A DNA stretch of 64,000 nucleotides from NCBI RefSeq assembly GCF_000381265.1, contig NZ_KB906254.1, positions 416,600 through 480,599 of the forward strand, given 5' to 3'. Made by a program: the position numbers and the translations under genes. This document shows, piece after piece, positions 18,893-28,370 of this stretch. The notes beneath the pieces were generated by a model. The model ran no database searches, was not told the origin of the DNA, and saw only the letters and a program-made list of their open reading frames with translations. The stretch's first letter is position 1. Each line of letters starts with the position of its first letter. Source of the stretch: Curvibacter lanceolatus ATCC 14669. GTDB lineage: Bacteria > Pseudomonadota > Gammaproteobacteria > Burkholderiales > Burkholderiaceae_C.

Positions 18893-20122
18893 ATGACCGA
18901 TTCAAGCCCCGACTCCCGCGATCCGATCACCCAACTGATCCACCATCCCTACCAACCGCCAGCCGGCTTCGAGGCCCCGCAGCCCGCTGTGCACAAGGCC
19001 TCGACGGTGATTTTTGCCAACACCGCGGCCATGCGACACCGCGATTGGCGCAGCCGTTCGGGCTACACCTACGGCCTGCACGGCACCCCCACCACCTTCA
19101 CGCTCGAGGAGCGCCTGTGCCAACTGGAAGGCGGGCTGCAATGCCTGCTGGTGCCCAGCGGCCTGGCGGCCCTGGCCAATGTGGCCCTGGCGCTGCTCAG
19201 CCAGGGCGACGAGATTCTGATTCCGGACAACGCCTATGGCCCCAACAAGGCGCTGGCCGAGGGCGAGCTGGCCCGCTGGGGCATTGCCCACCAGTGGTAC
19301 GACCCGTTGAATCCGGCCGATCTGGCCGAGCGCATCAGCCCGCGCACCCGCCTGGTCTGGCTGGAGGCACCCGGCTCGGTCACGATGGAGTTCCCCGACC
19401 TGCCGGCCCTCACGGCGATCTGCCGTGAGCGCGGGGTGATCAGTGCGCTCGACAACACCTGGGGCGCCGGTTTGGCCTTCAAGCCCTTCGATTTTGGCCA
19501 GGGTTGGGGCGTGGACATCAGTGCGCAGGCGCTGACCAAGTACCCCAGTGGCGGGGGGGATGTGCTGATGGGCAGCATCATCACCCGCGACGAAGCCTTG
19601 CACGTGCGCCTCAAGGGCACCCACATGCGCCTGGGCCTGGGCGTGGGCGCCAACGATGTCGAGTCGGTGCTGCGCTCGCTGCCCAGCATCGCCCTGCGTT
19701 ACCAGGCCCATGACCAGGCGGCCCGTGCGCTGGCCGGCTGGCTGCAAGCCCAGCCCGCCGTGGCTCAGGTGCTGCACCCGGCCCTGGCCGGCGCGCCTGG
19801 GCACGATCATTGGCAGGCGCTGTGTGGTGCCCAGGGGCAGCCCGCCCTGGCCGCCGGTCTGTTCAGCATCGTGATCGACGAGCGCTACAGCGCAGCCCAG
19901 GTGGATGCCTTTTGCGATGCCTTGCGCCTGTTCAAGCTGGGCTACAGCTGGGGCGGCCCCATCAGCCTGGTGGTTCCCTACCACCTGGCCAGTATGCGCA
20001 GCCGGCCGCAAGCCCATCTCCGGCCGGGCACCGTGGTGCGCTTTTCGATCGGACTGGAGGCGGTGCGGGATCTGCAGGCCGACCTGGCACAGGCCCTGGC
20101 CTTGCATTTGTCGGATCGTTGA
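18893..20122 (+). CDS. metC: Cystathionine beta-lyase (PLP enzyme)
   Basis: 409 residues. Cys/Met-metabolism PLP fold: YGLHGTPT binds phosphate, SGLAALANVAL, DNTWGAGLAF (PLP-ring Asp about 189) and the Schiff-base Lys in ALTKYPSGGGD at about residue 217. It cleaves cystathionine to homocysteine. A run of seven G at 19553-19559 falls in the SGGG codons and the frame is intact there, which is a useful control for the broken G7 genes elsewhere. Divergent from sulP. Confidence 0.92.
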   Translation: MTDSSPDSRDPITQLIHHPYQPPAGFEAPQPAVHKASTVIFANTAAMRHRDWRSRSGYTYGLHGTPTTFTLEERLCQLEGGLQCLLVPSGLAALANVALALLSQGDEILIPDNAYGPNKALAEGELARWGIAHQWYDPLNPADLAERISPRTRLVWLEAPGSVTMEFPDLPALTAICRERGVISALDNTWGAGLAFKPFDFGQGWGVDISAQALTKYPSGGGDVLMGSIITRDEALHVRLKGTHMRLGLGVGANDVESVLRSLPSIALRYQAHDQAARALAGWLQAQPAVAQVLHPALAGAPGHDHWQALCGAQGQPALAAGLFSIVIDERYSAAQVDAFCDALRLFKLGYSWGGPISLVVPYHLASMRSRPQAHLRPGTVVRFSIGLEAVRDLQADLAQALALHLSDR

Positions 20123-20229
20123 GCGATTTGCGGCCAGCTTGGTAGTTTCCTGAGTACCGCGGTGGGCCCTACCGGGCTAGCCTGCGCAATGCCCCGGGTT
20201 CTCCGGGCCATTGAAAGGAAGCTTCTGCC

Positions 20230-21102
20230 ATGGCCGCCCCCTTGCCGCACCCTGATGTTCATGGGCCTGCCGCCACCCCGGCGCCGGTGGACGCCCCGGT
20301 CCACCACCCCGACAGCGCCGAGGCCGACAGCCTGACCCTGGCGCCCTTGCATTGGGCCGCCCCCCTGCGCTGGTTGCAGCGCGGCGCCCAAGATGTGGTC
20401 GCCGCCCCGGGCATTGCCCTGTTTTACGGTCTGTGCTTCTGGGGCATGGCCCTGGTGCTGGGCTGGGTGTTTCGCAGCAGCCCCGAGTACACCATGTCGA
20501 TCGCCTCGGGCTGCCTGCTGGTGGGGCCCTTCATGGCCATGGGCCTGTACGACGTGAGCCGCCGCCGCGAAGCCGGCCTGCGGCCCGAGCTCGGCCTGTC
20601 CATCACCTGCTGGGATCGGCACCTGGGCAGCATGGCCATGCTGGTGCTGGTCATGATCGTGCTGGAGCTGCTGTGGGGGCGCGCCTCCCTGGTGGTGTTT
20701 GCGGTGTTCTTCAACACCGGCATGCCTTCCACCACCGGCGTCATCGACGCCATCTTCAACCCTGACAACTGGGAGTTTGTGGCCGTCTACACAGTGGTCG
20801 GGGGCGTTTTTGCCAGCTTGGTCTATTCGATCGCGGTGGTGTCCATCCCCATGATCCTGGACCGAGACACTGACGCCATCACCGCCGCCATCACCAGCCT
20901 GCGGGTGGTCTTCACCCACACCGGCATCATGCTGTTCTGGGGCGCGCTGATCACCGCTTTGGTGGTGGCGGCGCTGTGGCCCTGGGGGGCCGGCATCGTC
21001 TTGGTGGGCCCCTGGCTGGGCCATGCCAGCTGGCATGCCTACCGCGGCGCGGTGCACTGGCCGCCTGCGCCCGGCAGCGGCACGGCGCCCCCTGCGGGCT
21101 GA
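20230..21102 (+). CDS. DUF2189 family membrane protein
   Basis: 290 residues with a Pro/His/Asp-rich N-terminus, then about six membrane helices starting at residue 62 (GIALFYGLCFWGMALVLGWVF). The DUF2189 pattern of PFMAMGLYDVSRRREAG and IPMILDRDTDAITAAITSL is clear. It is related to cytochrome-c-oxidase-associated subunit I-like proteins in annotation, but function is unknown. Stands alone with its own ribosome site (AAGGAAGC). Confidence 0.85.
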   Translation: MAAPLPHPDVHGPAATPAPVDAPVHHPDSAEADSLTLAPLHWAAPLRWLQRGAQDVVAAPGIALFYGLCFWGMALVLGWVFRSSPEYTMSIASGCLLVGPFMAMGLYDVSRRREAGLRPELGLSITCWDRHLGSMAMLVLVMIVLELLWGRASLVVFAVFFNTGMPSTTGVIDAIFNPDNWEFVAVYTVVGGVFASLVYSIAVVSIPMILDRDTDAITAAITSLRVVFTHTGIMLFWGALITALVVAALWPWGAGIVLVGPWLGHASWHAYRGAVHWPPAPGSGTAPPAG

Positions 21103-21155
21103 GCGCCATCCGGCGGGTGTTACAGTGGACTTCAACTCGATAAGGAGAACCCGAC

Positions 21156-21344
21156 TTGGCAACACCGAATTACGGCTACGAAAAGCGTCAAAAAGAACTG
21201 GCGAAAAAGCGCAAGAAAGAAGAAAAACTCAAGGCCAAGGCGGATCGCAAGGCCCTGGGGCTGCCGCCAGAGGCCGACGAGCCTGATGACGCTGACGAAG
21301 CCAGTGCCGAGGCGCCTCCTGCCGGAGACGCTCCTCAGGCCTGA
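21156..21344 (+). CDS. Small Lys-rich conserved protein
   Basis: 62 residues starting at TTG 21156 with an ideal TAAGGAGAAC ribosome site 9 bases upstream. The first half is very basic (GYEKRQKELAKKRKKEEKLK) and the second acidic. Such two-charge mini-proteins are widespread in Burkholderiales; nucleic acid or ribosome association is a guess. Confidence 0.75.
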   Translation: MATPNYGYEKRQKELAKKRKKEEKLKAKADRKALGLPPEADEPDDADEASAEAPPAGDAPQA

Positions 21345-21354
21345 TCGCCAAGGC

Positions 21355-22050
21355 TTATTTCAGCAGCCGACGCAGTTCGGGCCACACATTGGCCAGCATC
21401 CTGGGATGTGCCTCTTCGCGGGGGTGGATGCGATCAGCCTGGAACAGGCGCTCGGCATCGGGCCCATCGGCGATGCCCTTCAGCAAAAACGGCACCAGCG
21501 CGGTCTTCTCGGCCGCCGCCACGCGGGCAAAAGTGCGCGAAAAATCTTCGGTGTAGGCGGCCCCATAGTTCGGTGGCACCTGCATGCCCACCAGCAACAC
21601 CCGGGCGCCAGCCTTTTGGCACGCGCGCACCATCTGGGTCAGGTTGTCTTCGGTCATCTTGATCGGCAAGCCGCGCAAGGCGTCATTGCCCCCCAACTCG
21701 ATCACCACCACCTGCGGCTTGTGCTGGGCCAGCAAGGCCCCCAGCCGGGCCCGGCCGCCCGAGGTGGTGTCGCCGCTGATGCTGGCGTTGACCACCTGGA
21801 AGCCGGGCTTTTCCGCCAGCGCCTTGTCGGCCAGCAGCGCCACCCAGCCGCTGCCGCGGCGCAAGCCGTACTCGGCACTCAGCGAGTCACCCACCACCAG
21901 CACCGTGGGCTTGATGGGGGTTGGGGTGGCCTGGGCGGCCTGGGCCTTCATCAGGGCGCCACATGACCCCGCCACCATCAGACTGACGCCGCTCAGGATA
22001 AAGTGACGCCGAGCGTTCACTCCAACTGGCTTGGCCAGTTGCCTCTTCAT
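21355..22050 (-). CDS. Arylesterase / lysophospholipase L1-like (TesA type)
   Basis: 231 residues from ATG 22050. The N-terminus NARRHFILSGVSLMVAG resembles a twin-arginine or lipoprotein-like export signal. SGNH blocks are complete: VVGDSLSAEYGL (nucleophile Ser about 53), GGNDALRG and DRIHPREEAHP. It hydrolyses short acyl esters or thioesters in the periplasm. It is divergent from an ABC ATPase with 24 bases between the starts, as in the E. coli tesA/ybbA pair. Confidence 0.88.
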   Translation of the reverse strand: MKRQLAKPVGVNARRHFILSGVSLMVAGSCGALMKAQAAQATPTPIKPTVLVVGDSLSAEYGLRRGSGWVALLADKALAEKPGFQVVNASISGDTTSGGRARLGALLAQHKPQVVVIELGGNDALRGLPIKMTEDNLTQMVRACQKAGARVLLVGMQVPPNYGAAYTEDFSRTFARVAAAEKTALVPFLLKGIADGPDAERLFQADRIHPREEAHPRMLANVWPELRRLLK

Positions 22051-22074
22051 TGCATTCAACACGCCCAACCTTTC

Positions 22075-22767
22075 ATGTCTGAAGCCCTCTCGCCTGCGAT
22101 CGTCTCGGTCGAACACGTTTTCAAGTCGGTCACCGATTCCACGGGCACGCTGGACATTCTGCGTGACATCGATTTCCGACTGGCGGCCCGGGAGACTGCC
22201 GCCATTGTGGGGGCCTCCGGCTCGGGCAAGAGCACCTTGCTGTCGATCATGGCCGGCCTGGACACCCCCAGCCAGGGCACGGTGCGGCTGGACGGCCACG
22301 ATCTGTTTGCGCTCGATGAGGATGCTCGGGCAGCCCTGCGGGCCCGGCGCGTGGGCTTTGTGTTTCAGAGCTTCCAGCTCATGGGCAACCTCACTGCGCT
22401 TGAAAACGTGATGCTGCCCCTGGAGCTGGCCGGCCGCCGTGACGCCCGTTCGGCCGCCACCGAGATGCTGCGCCACGTGGGCCTGGGCCAGCGCCTGGGC
22501 CACTACCCCCGCGTCATGTCGGGCGGTGAGCAGCAGCGCGTGGCGCTGGCGCGTGCCTTTGTGGTCGAACCTGCGGTGCTGCTGGCCGATGAGCCCACCG
22601 GCAGCCTGGACTTCGCCACCGGCGACACCGTCATGAAGCTGATGTTCGAGCTCAACCGCGAGTTCGGCACCACCCTGGTCCTGGTCACCCATGATCAGGC
22701 GATTGCCGCGCGCTGCGAGCGCCGCATCACCATCGAAGCCGGTCGGATTCAGCCCGCTGGCGTCTGA
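22075..22767 (+). CDS. ABC transporter ATPase, YbbA/LolD type
   Basis: 230 residues from ATG 22075. Walker [10 protein letters not shown] (about 43 to 51), Q-loop FVFQSFQLM, signature MSGGEQQRV and Walker [14 protein letters not shown] are all intact. By sequence type and divergence from a TesA-like esterase it matches YbbA, whose partner permease YbbP is normally adjacent; no permease gene follows here, the next gene being rlmB. Confidence 0.9.
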   Translation: MSEALSPAIVSVEHVFKSVTDSTGTLDILRDIDFRLAARETAAIVGASGSGKSTLLSIMAGLDTPSQGTVRLDGHDLFALDEDARAALRARRVGFVFQSFQLMGNLTALENVMLPLELAGRRDARSAATEMLRHVGLGQRLGHYPRVMSGGEQQRVALARAFVVEPAVLLADEPTGSLDFATGDTVMKLMFELNREFGTTLVLVTHDQAIAARCERRITIEAGRIQPAGV

Positions 22768-22796
22768 GCGGCGCAGTGCAGGGATAATCGGGCCCC

Positions 22797-23531
22797 ATGT
22801 CATCCCCCAAAGTGCTGTTCGGCTTTCACGCCGTGGGCGTGCGGCTCAAGACCGCGCCCCAGACCATCATCGAAATCTACTTCGAGCCCACGCGCCGTGA
22901 TGCGCGCATGCGCCAGTTCCTGGAGCGCGTGCGCGAAGCCGGCGTGCGCCTGATCGAGGCCGACGGCCTGCGCCTGGCCAAGCTGGCCGGCAGCCATGGC
23001 CACCAGGGCGTGGCCGCCCGGGTCGAGGCCGTGGCCCAGGTCAAGTCGCTGGACGACCTGCTCGACCAGATCAAGGAGCCGCCCCTGCTGCTGGTGCTCG
23101 ACGGCATCACCGATCCGCACAACCTGGGTGCCTGCCTGCGGGTGGCCGACGGGGCTGGCGCGCACGCCGTGATCGCCCCCAAGGACCACGCCGCCGGCAT
23201 CAACGCCACCGTGGCCAAGGTGGCCAGCGGGGCTGCCGAGACGGTGCCGTACTTCATGGTCACCAACCTGGCGCGCACCCTGGGCGAGCTCAAGGAACGC
23301 AACATCTGGTGCATCGGCACCAGTGGCGATGCACCCAAGACCCTCTACCAGGTGGACCTGAAAGGCCCGACCGCCCTGGTGCTCGGGGCCGAGGGCGACG
23401 GCATGCGCCAACTCACGCGCAAGACCTGCGACGAACTGGTCAACATCCCCATGCATGGCGCGGTGGAAAGCCTCAACGTGTCGGTGGCCAGCGGCGTGTG
23501 CCTGTACGAGGCGCTGCGCCAACGCCTGTGA
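22797..23531 (+). CDS. rlmB: 23S rRNA 2'-O-methyltransferase (Gm2251)
   Basis: 244 residues. SPOUT knot motifs are all present: LDGITDPHNLGACLRVADG, TALVLGAEGDGMR and ESLNVSVASGVCLYEAL. N-terminal substrate-binding domain begins GFHAVGVRL. It methylates the 2' hydroxyl of a conserved guanosine in 23S rRNA. Its stop shares one base with the sirtuin start, so the two are coupled. Confidence 0.93.
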   Translation: MSSPKVLFGFHAVGVRLKTAPQTIIEIYFEPTRRDARMRQFLERVREAGVRLIEADGLRLAKLAGSHGHQGVAARVEAVAQVKSLDDLLDQIKEPPLLLVLDGITDPHNLGACLRVADGAGAHAVIAPKDHAAGINATVAKVASGAAETVPYFMVTNLARTLGELKERNIWCIGTSGDAPKTLYQVDLKGPTALVLGAEGDGMRQLTRKTCDELVNIPMHGAVESLNVSVASGVCLYEALRQRL

Positions 23532-24322
23532 TGGCCGCAGACCCGGTCGATGCCCTGGCCGCTGCGCTGGCCCAGGTGCGCGGCTGGCTGGCCGAGGCCC
23601 AGCGGGTGGCCGTGCTCACCGGGGCCGGGGTCAGTGCCGAGTCGGGTGTGCCCACCTTTCGCGATGCCCAGCAGGGCCTGTGGGCGCAATTCGACCCCCA
23701 GCAACTGGCGACCGACATCGGTTTTCGCACCGATCCGGCCCTGGTCTGGGGCTGGTATGGCTCTCGCCGTGAGGCCATTGCCCGCGTCCAGCCCAATGCC
23801 GGGCACAGCGCCTTGGCCGCGTTTGCCCAGGCCCACCCGGGCCGCCTCACCCTGATCACGCAAAACGTCGATGGACTGCACCAGCGCGCTGGCAGCCCCG
23901 ATGTGCTGGCCTTGCATGGCCATATTTTTGAAGACCACTGGCTGGGCGGCCCTGGCGCGGCCTGTGAGCTGCCCCACCCCGTGGGGGTGCCTTGTGATTC
24001 GACGGCCCTGGCGCCTGGCCATCCGCCCCGTTGCCGGGCCTGTGGCCGCCTGGTTCGGCCGGGTGTGGTCTGGTTTGGCGAGTCGCTGCCCGAGGCGCCG
24101 CTGCGCGCGGCCGAGCAAGCGGCTTCGGCGTGCGATGTGATGCTGGTGGTGGGCACCGCCGGTGCGGTGTACCCGGCGGCCGGTCTTGTGTTCACGGCCC
24201 GAGAGGCCGGCGCCCGGGTGGTGGTGCTCAACCCCCAACCCACCGAGCTTGATGCACTGGCCGAAGTGCTGCTGCGCTGCCCCTCGGCCCAGGGCCTGCC
24301 CGCTTTGCTGGACGGGCTCTGA
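23531..24322 (+). CDS. cobB: Sir2 family NAD-dependent protein deacylase
   Basis: 263 residues. TGAGVSAESGVPTFRD at about residues 30 to 45, TQNVDGLHQRAG at about 112, catalytic LHGH at about 128, and a Cys cluster (CEL, CRACG) that could bind zinc. A Pro-rich insertion between the first and second Cys pair is typical of this subgroup. It removes acyl groups from lysines using NAD. Coupled to rlmB. Confidence 0.9.
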   Translation: MAADPVDALAAALAQVRGWLAEAQRVAVLTGAGVSAESGVPTFRDAQQGLWAQFDPQQLATDIGFRTDPALVWGWYGSRREAIARVQPNAGHSALAAFAQAHPGRLTLITQNVDGLHQRAGSPDVLALHGHIFEDHWLGGPGAACELPHPVGVPCDSTALAPGHPPRCRACGRLVRPGVVWFGESLPEAPLRAAEQAASACDVMLVVGTAGAVYPAAGLVFTAREAGARVVVLNPQPTELDALAEVLLRCPSAQGLPALLDGL

Positions 24323-24339
24323 CCCTGCTGCCGGCGGGT

Positions 24340-25134
24340 TCAGCGTGCGGGTATCGGCTCCAGACCGGTCTTCTGGATCACCGGCGCAGCCTCGCTTGAG
24401 GACAGGTAGCGCAGCAAGGCCTTGGCGGCTTCGGGCTCGCGCGCCTCGGTGGTGATGCCTGCGGCAAAGATGGTCACCTCCTGCACCTCATCGGGCAGGG
24501 TGCCGACAAAGTCCAGGCCCTCGATCGGCAGCAGCTCGCTGACTTGCTGAAAGCCCAGCTCGGCGTCACCGCGCGCCACCACGCTGCCCACACGTTCGCT
24601 CACGATGCGGCGGGCCTTGTCCTTGACCTGGTCGGCCACGCCCAATTGCTTGAACAGCACGGTCGACAGGTAGGTGCCGCTGGCGCTGGCCGAGTAGGCG
24701 ATGGATCGGGCCTGCAGCAAGGTGTTCTTCAAGGCCTCCACGCTGCTGATGTCGGGCTTGGGGGCGCCCTTGCGCACCGACAGCCCGATCAGCGAGCGGC
24801 CCAGGTCCACCCGGCTGCCCGGGCGCACATGGCCCGCGGCCACCAGGGCCTCCAGGGCTGGCAACGACAGGATCACCACGTCGGCGGGTTCATGGCGGGC
24901 CAGCCGGCTGGGGATGGAGTCGGGTGCGCCGCCCAGCGAGGCGCCGTAGCCCGACACCACCTGGTCGCCCGAGGCCTTCTCGTAGCCCGGCACCAACTGC
25001 TTGTAGGCGGCGGTGAAGCCGCCCGAGCTCAGCACATGCAGCTCGGCCGCCAGCGCCTGGCCGCACAGGGCGGCCCCCAGGGTCAGGGCGCCGATCCATT
25101 GGCCGGCTTGTCTCCAGAGTTTCTTGGGGTTCAT
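24340..25134 (-). CDS. Periplasmic substrate-binding protein, molybdate-binding (ModA) fold
   Basis: 264 residues from ATG 25134. Signal peptide to about residue 30 (GQALAAEL). The mature part starts LHVLSSGGFTAAYKQLVPGYEK and continues with type II periplasmic binding-protein features (DVVILSLPALEAL). The ligand is unknown; similar genes are annotated as molybdate- or aconitate-related binding proteins. It directly follows a Bug receptor gene by 16 bases, so they are one operon. No permease nearby. Confidence 0.85.
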   Translation of the reverse strand: MNPKKLWRQAGQWIGALTLGAALCGQALAAELHVLSSGGFTAAYKQLVPGYEKASGDQVVSGYGASLGGAPDSIPSRLARHEPADVVILSLPALEALVAAGHVRPGSRVDLGRSLIGLSVRKGAPKPDISSVEALKNTLLQARSIAYSASASGTYLSTVLFKQLGVADQVKDKARRIVSERVGSVVARGDAELGFQQVSELLPIEGLDFVGTLPDEVQEVTIFAAGITTEAREPEAAKALLRYLSSSEAAPVIQKTGLEPIPAR

Positions 25135-25150
25135 GGTGATGGGTCCCGGA

Positions 25151-26149
25151 TCAGTCCTCGCGCATGTTCGAGGCCTTGGCAATCGGTGCCAGGCGGGCCT
25201 TTTCAGCGTTGATGAACTTCACGAAGTCAGCCCGCGTGCCACCCACGGGGTCAATGCCTTGGGGGATCAGGCGGGCCCGCAGCTCGGGCGACTTGATGGC
25301 GGCATCAATGGCGCGGTTCATGCGGTCCAGGATGTCTTCCGGTGTGCCTTTGGGGGCGAACACACCCGACCAGTGCCCGATGAAGATGTTCGGAAAGCCT
25401 TGCTCTTCGGCGGTGGCGATGTCGGGCATGGCCGCGATGCGGCGGTTCCAGGTCGAGGCCACGGCACGCAGCTTGCCGCCCTTGATCTGCGGCAGCACCA
25501 CCACGCTGGCTTCGGAGGTGGCGTCCACCTGCTTGCCCACCACGGCGACCACGCCCTCCGAGCCGCTCTTGTAGGGCACCACCTGCAGCTTGGCGCCATT
25601 CTTCTTGAGCATTTCGGCCACGAAGTGCGGCGTGCTGCCGGTGCCGGCGGTGGAGAAGTTCAGGCCCGGGCCCGTCTTGGAGGCTGCCAGCAGGCCCTTG
25701 AGGTCTTTGATGGGCGAGTCGGCCGGAACCACGATCACCGAGGGGCTGACGGCCATCATGGCCACCGGCACCAGATCGTCTTCCTTGTAGGGCATCTTGG
25801 ACTTGATCATGGCATTGGTCACCACACCGGCTGCCGGGGCCAGGAAGGTGTAGCCATCCGGGGCCGACTTGGCCACGATGTCGGCGCCCAGCACCGAGCC
25901 CGCGCCGGGGCGGTTTTCGATGATGATGGCCTGGCCCAGTTGGCGTGCTGTGGCTTCTGCCACGGCACGTGCCACCAGGTCGTTGGCGCCCCCGGGGCCG
26001 AAGGGCACCACAAAGCGGATGGGCTTGCTGGGCCAGGTGTCGGCTTGGGCCCCCAGGCTGCCCAAGGCCAGGGCGGTGGCGCCCAGCCAGCCGGCGATGC
26101 GGCGGCGCGAGATCGGGTGAGGCGTGGCAACGGAATCGGTCAACAACAT
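25151..26149 (-). CDS. Bug/TctC family solute receptor
   Basis: 332 residues from ATG 26149, with an AAGGAGAC ribosome site. A twin-arginine-like export signal (SRRRIAGWLGATALALGSLG) precedes the mature start at about residue 37. The Bug pattern is clear: WPSKPIRFVVPFGPGGANDLVAR and ENRPGAGSVLGADIVAKSAPDGYTFL. These receptors bind carboxylates or aromatic acids for TctAB-type transporters, which are not nearby (an orphan receptor, common in Burkholderiales). Confidence 0.93.
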   Translation of the reverse strand: MLLTDSVATPHPISRRRIAGWLGATALALGSLGAQADTWPSKPIRFVVPFGPGGANDLVARAVAEATARQLGQAIIIENRPGAGSVLGADIVAKSAPDGYTFLAPAAGVVTNAMIKSKMPYKEDDLVPVAMMAVSPSVIVVPADSPIKDLKGLLAASKTGPGLNFSTAGTGSTPHFVAEMLKKNGAKLQVVPYKSGSEGVVAVVGKQVDATSEASVVVLPQIKGGKLRAVASTWNRRIAAMPDIATAEEQGFPNIFIGHWSGVFAPKGTPEDILDRMNRAIDAAIKSPELRARLIPQGIDPVGGTRADFVKFINAEKARLAPIAKASNMRED

Positions 26150-26436
26150 AAGTCTCCTTGTAGGCCCCCTGGCCACCATGGCGCGGGGTGGGCCGGTTTG
26201 GCATGGCCGGCGATTGTCAGGGCTGGTGCAAGATTCGTAAATTGCAATACTTGCAGTCATTGGTGCATGAAACGAATCAATGGCGCGCCGCGGCCCAATC
26301 ACTTTACATCCGGCCACTGACGTGCGTGCCCAGCCCTGTTGCGTCGGATGCTTGATGTCCGAAAATACGGGCCTGCCTGCCACTCCATTGAAGCAGGCCA
26401 AGTCGATTGTCGAGGTCAATTTGCAGGAGATCCACC

Positions 26437-26688
26437 ATGCATGGCGCCATCACTTCGGGGTGTGAAGTCACCCATGTCTCGACACAAGGCCTGTCGTTGC
26501 GCGTCGGTGAGGAGCACCTGACACTCAGCTTCAGCGATTTCCCTTGGTTTCAGCGGGCCACGGCCATCGAGCTGGCCGACGTCCAATGGCCTTCCTCGGA
26601 TCACCTCTATTGGCCCCAGCTGGACATCGACCTGTCCTTGGAATCCATTCGCGAGCCCGGGCGCTTTCCGCTGGTGTCGCGGGCCTGA
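26437..26688 (+). CDS. DUF2442 domain protein
   Basis: 83 residues from ATG 26437, ribosome site CAGGAGA. VTHVSTQGLSLRVGEEHLTLSFSDFPWF and PQLDIDLSLESI match the DUF2442 family, often found with DUF4160 in toxin-antitoxin-like pairs. Here it stands alone between two Bug genes on the other strand. A second unrelated-locus DUF2442 is at 35636. Confidence 0.75.
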   Translation: MHGAITSGCEVTHVSTQGLSLRVGEEHLTLSFSDFPWFQRATAIELADVQWPSSDHLYWPQLDIDLSLESIREPGRFPLVSRA

Positions 26689-26747
26689 TGAGGCTGGTCT
26701 GACAAGGCTGCTCTGATCGGTTGGGGCCCACGGTGGGCCCCTGGCAC

Positions 26748-27767
26748 TCAATCTGCCTTGAACCCTGTGGCCGCCACGGCCTTGCCCCAGGTCACGGTGT
26801 CGGCCGCGATGATGCGGCCAAACTCCTCGCGTGAGGTGCCGGTGACGGCAAAGCCCGCGTCTTCCATCTTCTGCCGGCCTTCGGGTGAGCGCACGGCTTT
26901 CACGATGTCGGCGTTCAGCTTGGCCAGGATCTCGGGCGGGGTGCGGGCCGGGGCCACCACGCCGAACCACGAGTTGAACTCCAGGCCCGCATAGCCCTGT
27001 TCTTTCAGGGTGGGCACGTCGGGCAGGCTGGCGCTGCGGGTGGCACCGCTGCTGCCCAGGGCCAGCAGCTTGCCGGCTTTCACGTTGGGCACGGCCAGGC
27101 CCACGCTGGCAAACACGGCCTGCACGTCGCCGCTGAACAGGCCGCCCAGGGCGTCGCCCGTGCTCTTGTAGTGCACGGCCTCGGGTTTGATACCGATGGC
27201 GTCGCCAAACATGTAGGCCCCGAAATGGCCGGGTGTGCCCGCGCCGAAGGTGGCCATGAACAGGCCTTTCTGGCTGCGCGTCCAGTCGACAAACTCACGC
27301 GTGCTGCGGGCCGGCACTTTGAGCGGGTTGACCAGCAGCACGAAGTTCGAGGTGACGACCTGGCTCACGGCAGCAAAGTCCTTGGCCGGGTCGTAGGGCA
27401 GGCGGTTGTAGCTGCTGGGCGCGATGCTCAGCTGGCCGGTTTCGCCCAGCATCAGGGTGTAGCCGTCGGCCGGGGCGCGGGCGGCCTCGCTGGCGGCGAT
27501 CAGGCCACCGGCGCCGGGCTTGTTGTCCACCACCACGGCGGTGTTGCCCCAGGCCTCCGACATTTTCTGGGCCAGCAGCCGGGCCACGATGTCGGGGCCG
27601 GTTCCGGCCGGAAAGCCCACGATCAGGCGCACCGGGCGGTTGGGGTAGTTGGCCGCGGGGCTTTGTGCCCAGGCCAGTGGTGCGCCAAGGGTTGCCGTGG
27701 CGAGGGCCGTGGCCAGCCAGCGGCAGGTTTGGCGGCGGTTGTGGCGGCGGGTGTTCTTGTTGTGCAT
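26748..27767 (-). CDS. Bug/TctC family solute receptor
   Basis: 339 residues from ATG 27767 with AAGGAGACACC upstream. N-terminal signal (RRQTCRWLATALATATLGAPLAWA, possibly Tat). NYPNRPVRLIVGFPAGTGPDIVARLLAQ and DNKPGAGGLIAASEAARAPADGYTL define the Bug fold. It is only about 30 percent similar by eye to the Bug at 25151. It follows a DUF3237 gene, suggesting a role in uptake of an aromatic or carboxylate substrate handled by that unit. Confidence 0.93.
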   Translation of the reverse strand: MHNKNTRRHNRRQTCRWLATALATATLGAPLAWAQSPAANYPNRPVRLIVGFPAGTGPDIVARLLAQKMSEAWGNTAVVVDNKPGAGGLIAASEAARAPADGYTLMLGETGQLSIAPSSYNRLPYDPAKDFAAVSQVVTSNFVLLVNPLKVPARSTREFVDWTRSQKGLFMATFGAGTPGHFGAYMFGDAIGIKPEAVHYKSTGDALGGLFSGDVQAVFASVGLAVPNVKAGKLLALGSSGATRSASLPDVPTLKEQGYAGLEFNSWFGVVAPARTPPEILAKLNADIVKAVRSPEGRQKMEDAGFAVTGTSREEFGRIIAADTVTWGKAVAATGFKAD

Positions 27768-27820
27768 GGTGTCTCCTTCAGGGCTGAACGGTGTCGTGGG
27801 TCGAAAAGCGGGTGATGGGG

Positions 27821-28288
27821 TCAAAGCAGCTCGTGAAAGCGCATCAGCACGGCGCTGGGCTCGCGCACCCCGCTGCCGATGAACAGGCGCTCGGTGATCC
27901 AGCGCAGCGAAGGGGCGCTGGTCTCGAAGCGGGGCGCACAGCGGAAGTACACCTGGGCCGGGTCCACCGCCTCGCCGCGCACCAGGCGCGCCATGGTGTC
28001 GGGTTCGGCGCGGCGCAGGGCATGGTTGTGCACGTAGATCAGTTCGCCGGCCTCGGTTTCGAGCACATAGCGGGCGTCGAGCTCGGCCAGGGTGTCGCTG
28101 AGCAGCAGCTGGAAATCGGCGCCGCCCGGCAGCACCCTGGCTGTCCAGCCCACGCCCTGCACCTGGCCACCCAGGATGGGCACCACACGCCGGTGTCCGT
28201 GCGGGCCGGGGCCCACGTCCTGGGGCGTGCCGACCTGCACCTGCAGGTCGGCAAAGGGGCGAAAACTGGGGGCAACAAACAAGGACAT
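27821..28288 (-). CDS. DUF3237 family protein
   Basis: 155 residues from ATG 28288 (MSLFVAPSFRPFADLQVQVG) with GCGGAG upstream; a GTG six bases earlier is also possible. GGQVQGVGWTARVLPGGADFQLL and YVHNHALRRA with YFRCAPRFETSAP are DUF3237 hallmarks. The fold is lipocalin-like and of unknown activity, often near aromatic degradation genes. Divergent from the LuxR regulator, with an operator-like dyad between them. Confidence 0.88.
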   Translation of the reverse strand: MSLFVAPSFRPFADLQVQVGTPQDVGPGPHGHRRVVPILGGQVQGVGWTARVLPGGADFQLLLSDTLAELDARYVLETEAGELIYVHNHALRRAEPDTMARLVRGEAVDPAQVYFRCAPRFETSAPSLRWITERLFIGSGVREPSAVLMRFHELL

Positions 28289-28350
28289 GGGCACTCCGCA
28301 AGGCTGGTATCAAGACCTGACCTAGCGTAAATCCGGTAGCGCCGACCGCC

Positions 28351-28370
28351 TGTCATCCCAGAAGATGACA
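28351..28370. promoter_or_regulatory. Inverted repeat, candidate operator of the LuxR-type regulator
   Basis: Perfect 7-bp dyad TGTCATC-N6-GATGACA between the divergent DUF3237 and LuxR-type genes. It overlaps the first possible ATG (28365) of the regulator, which favours the in-frame ATG at 28374 as the true start. Confidence 0.5.
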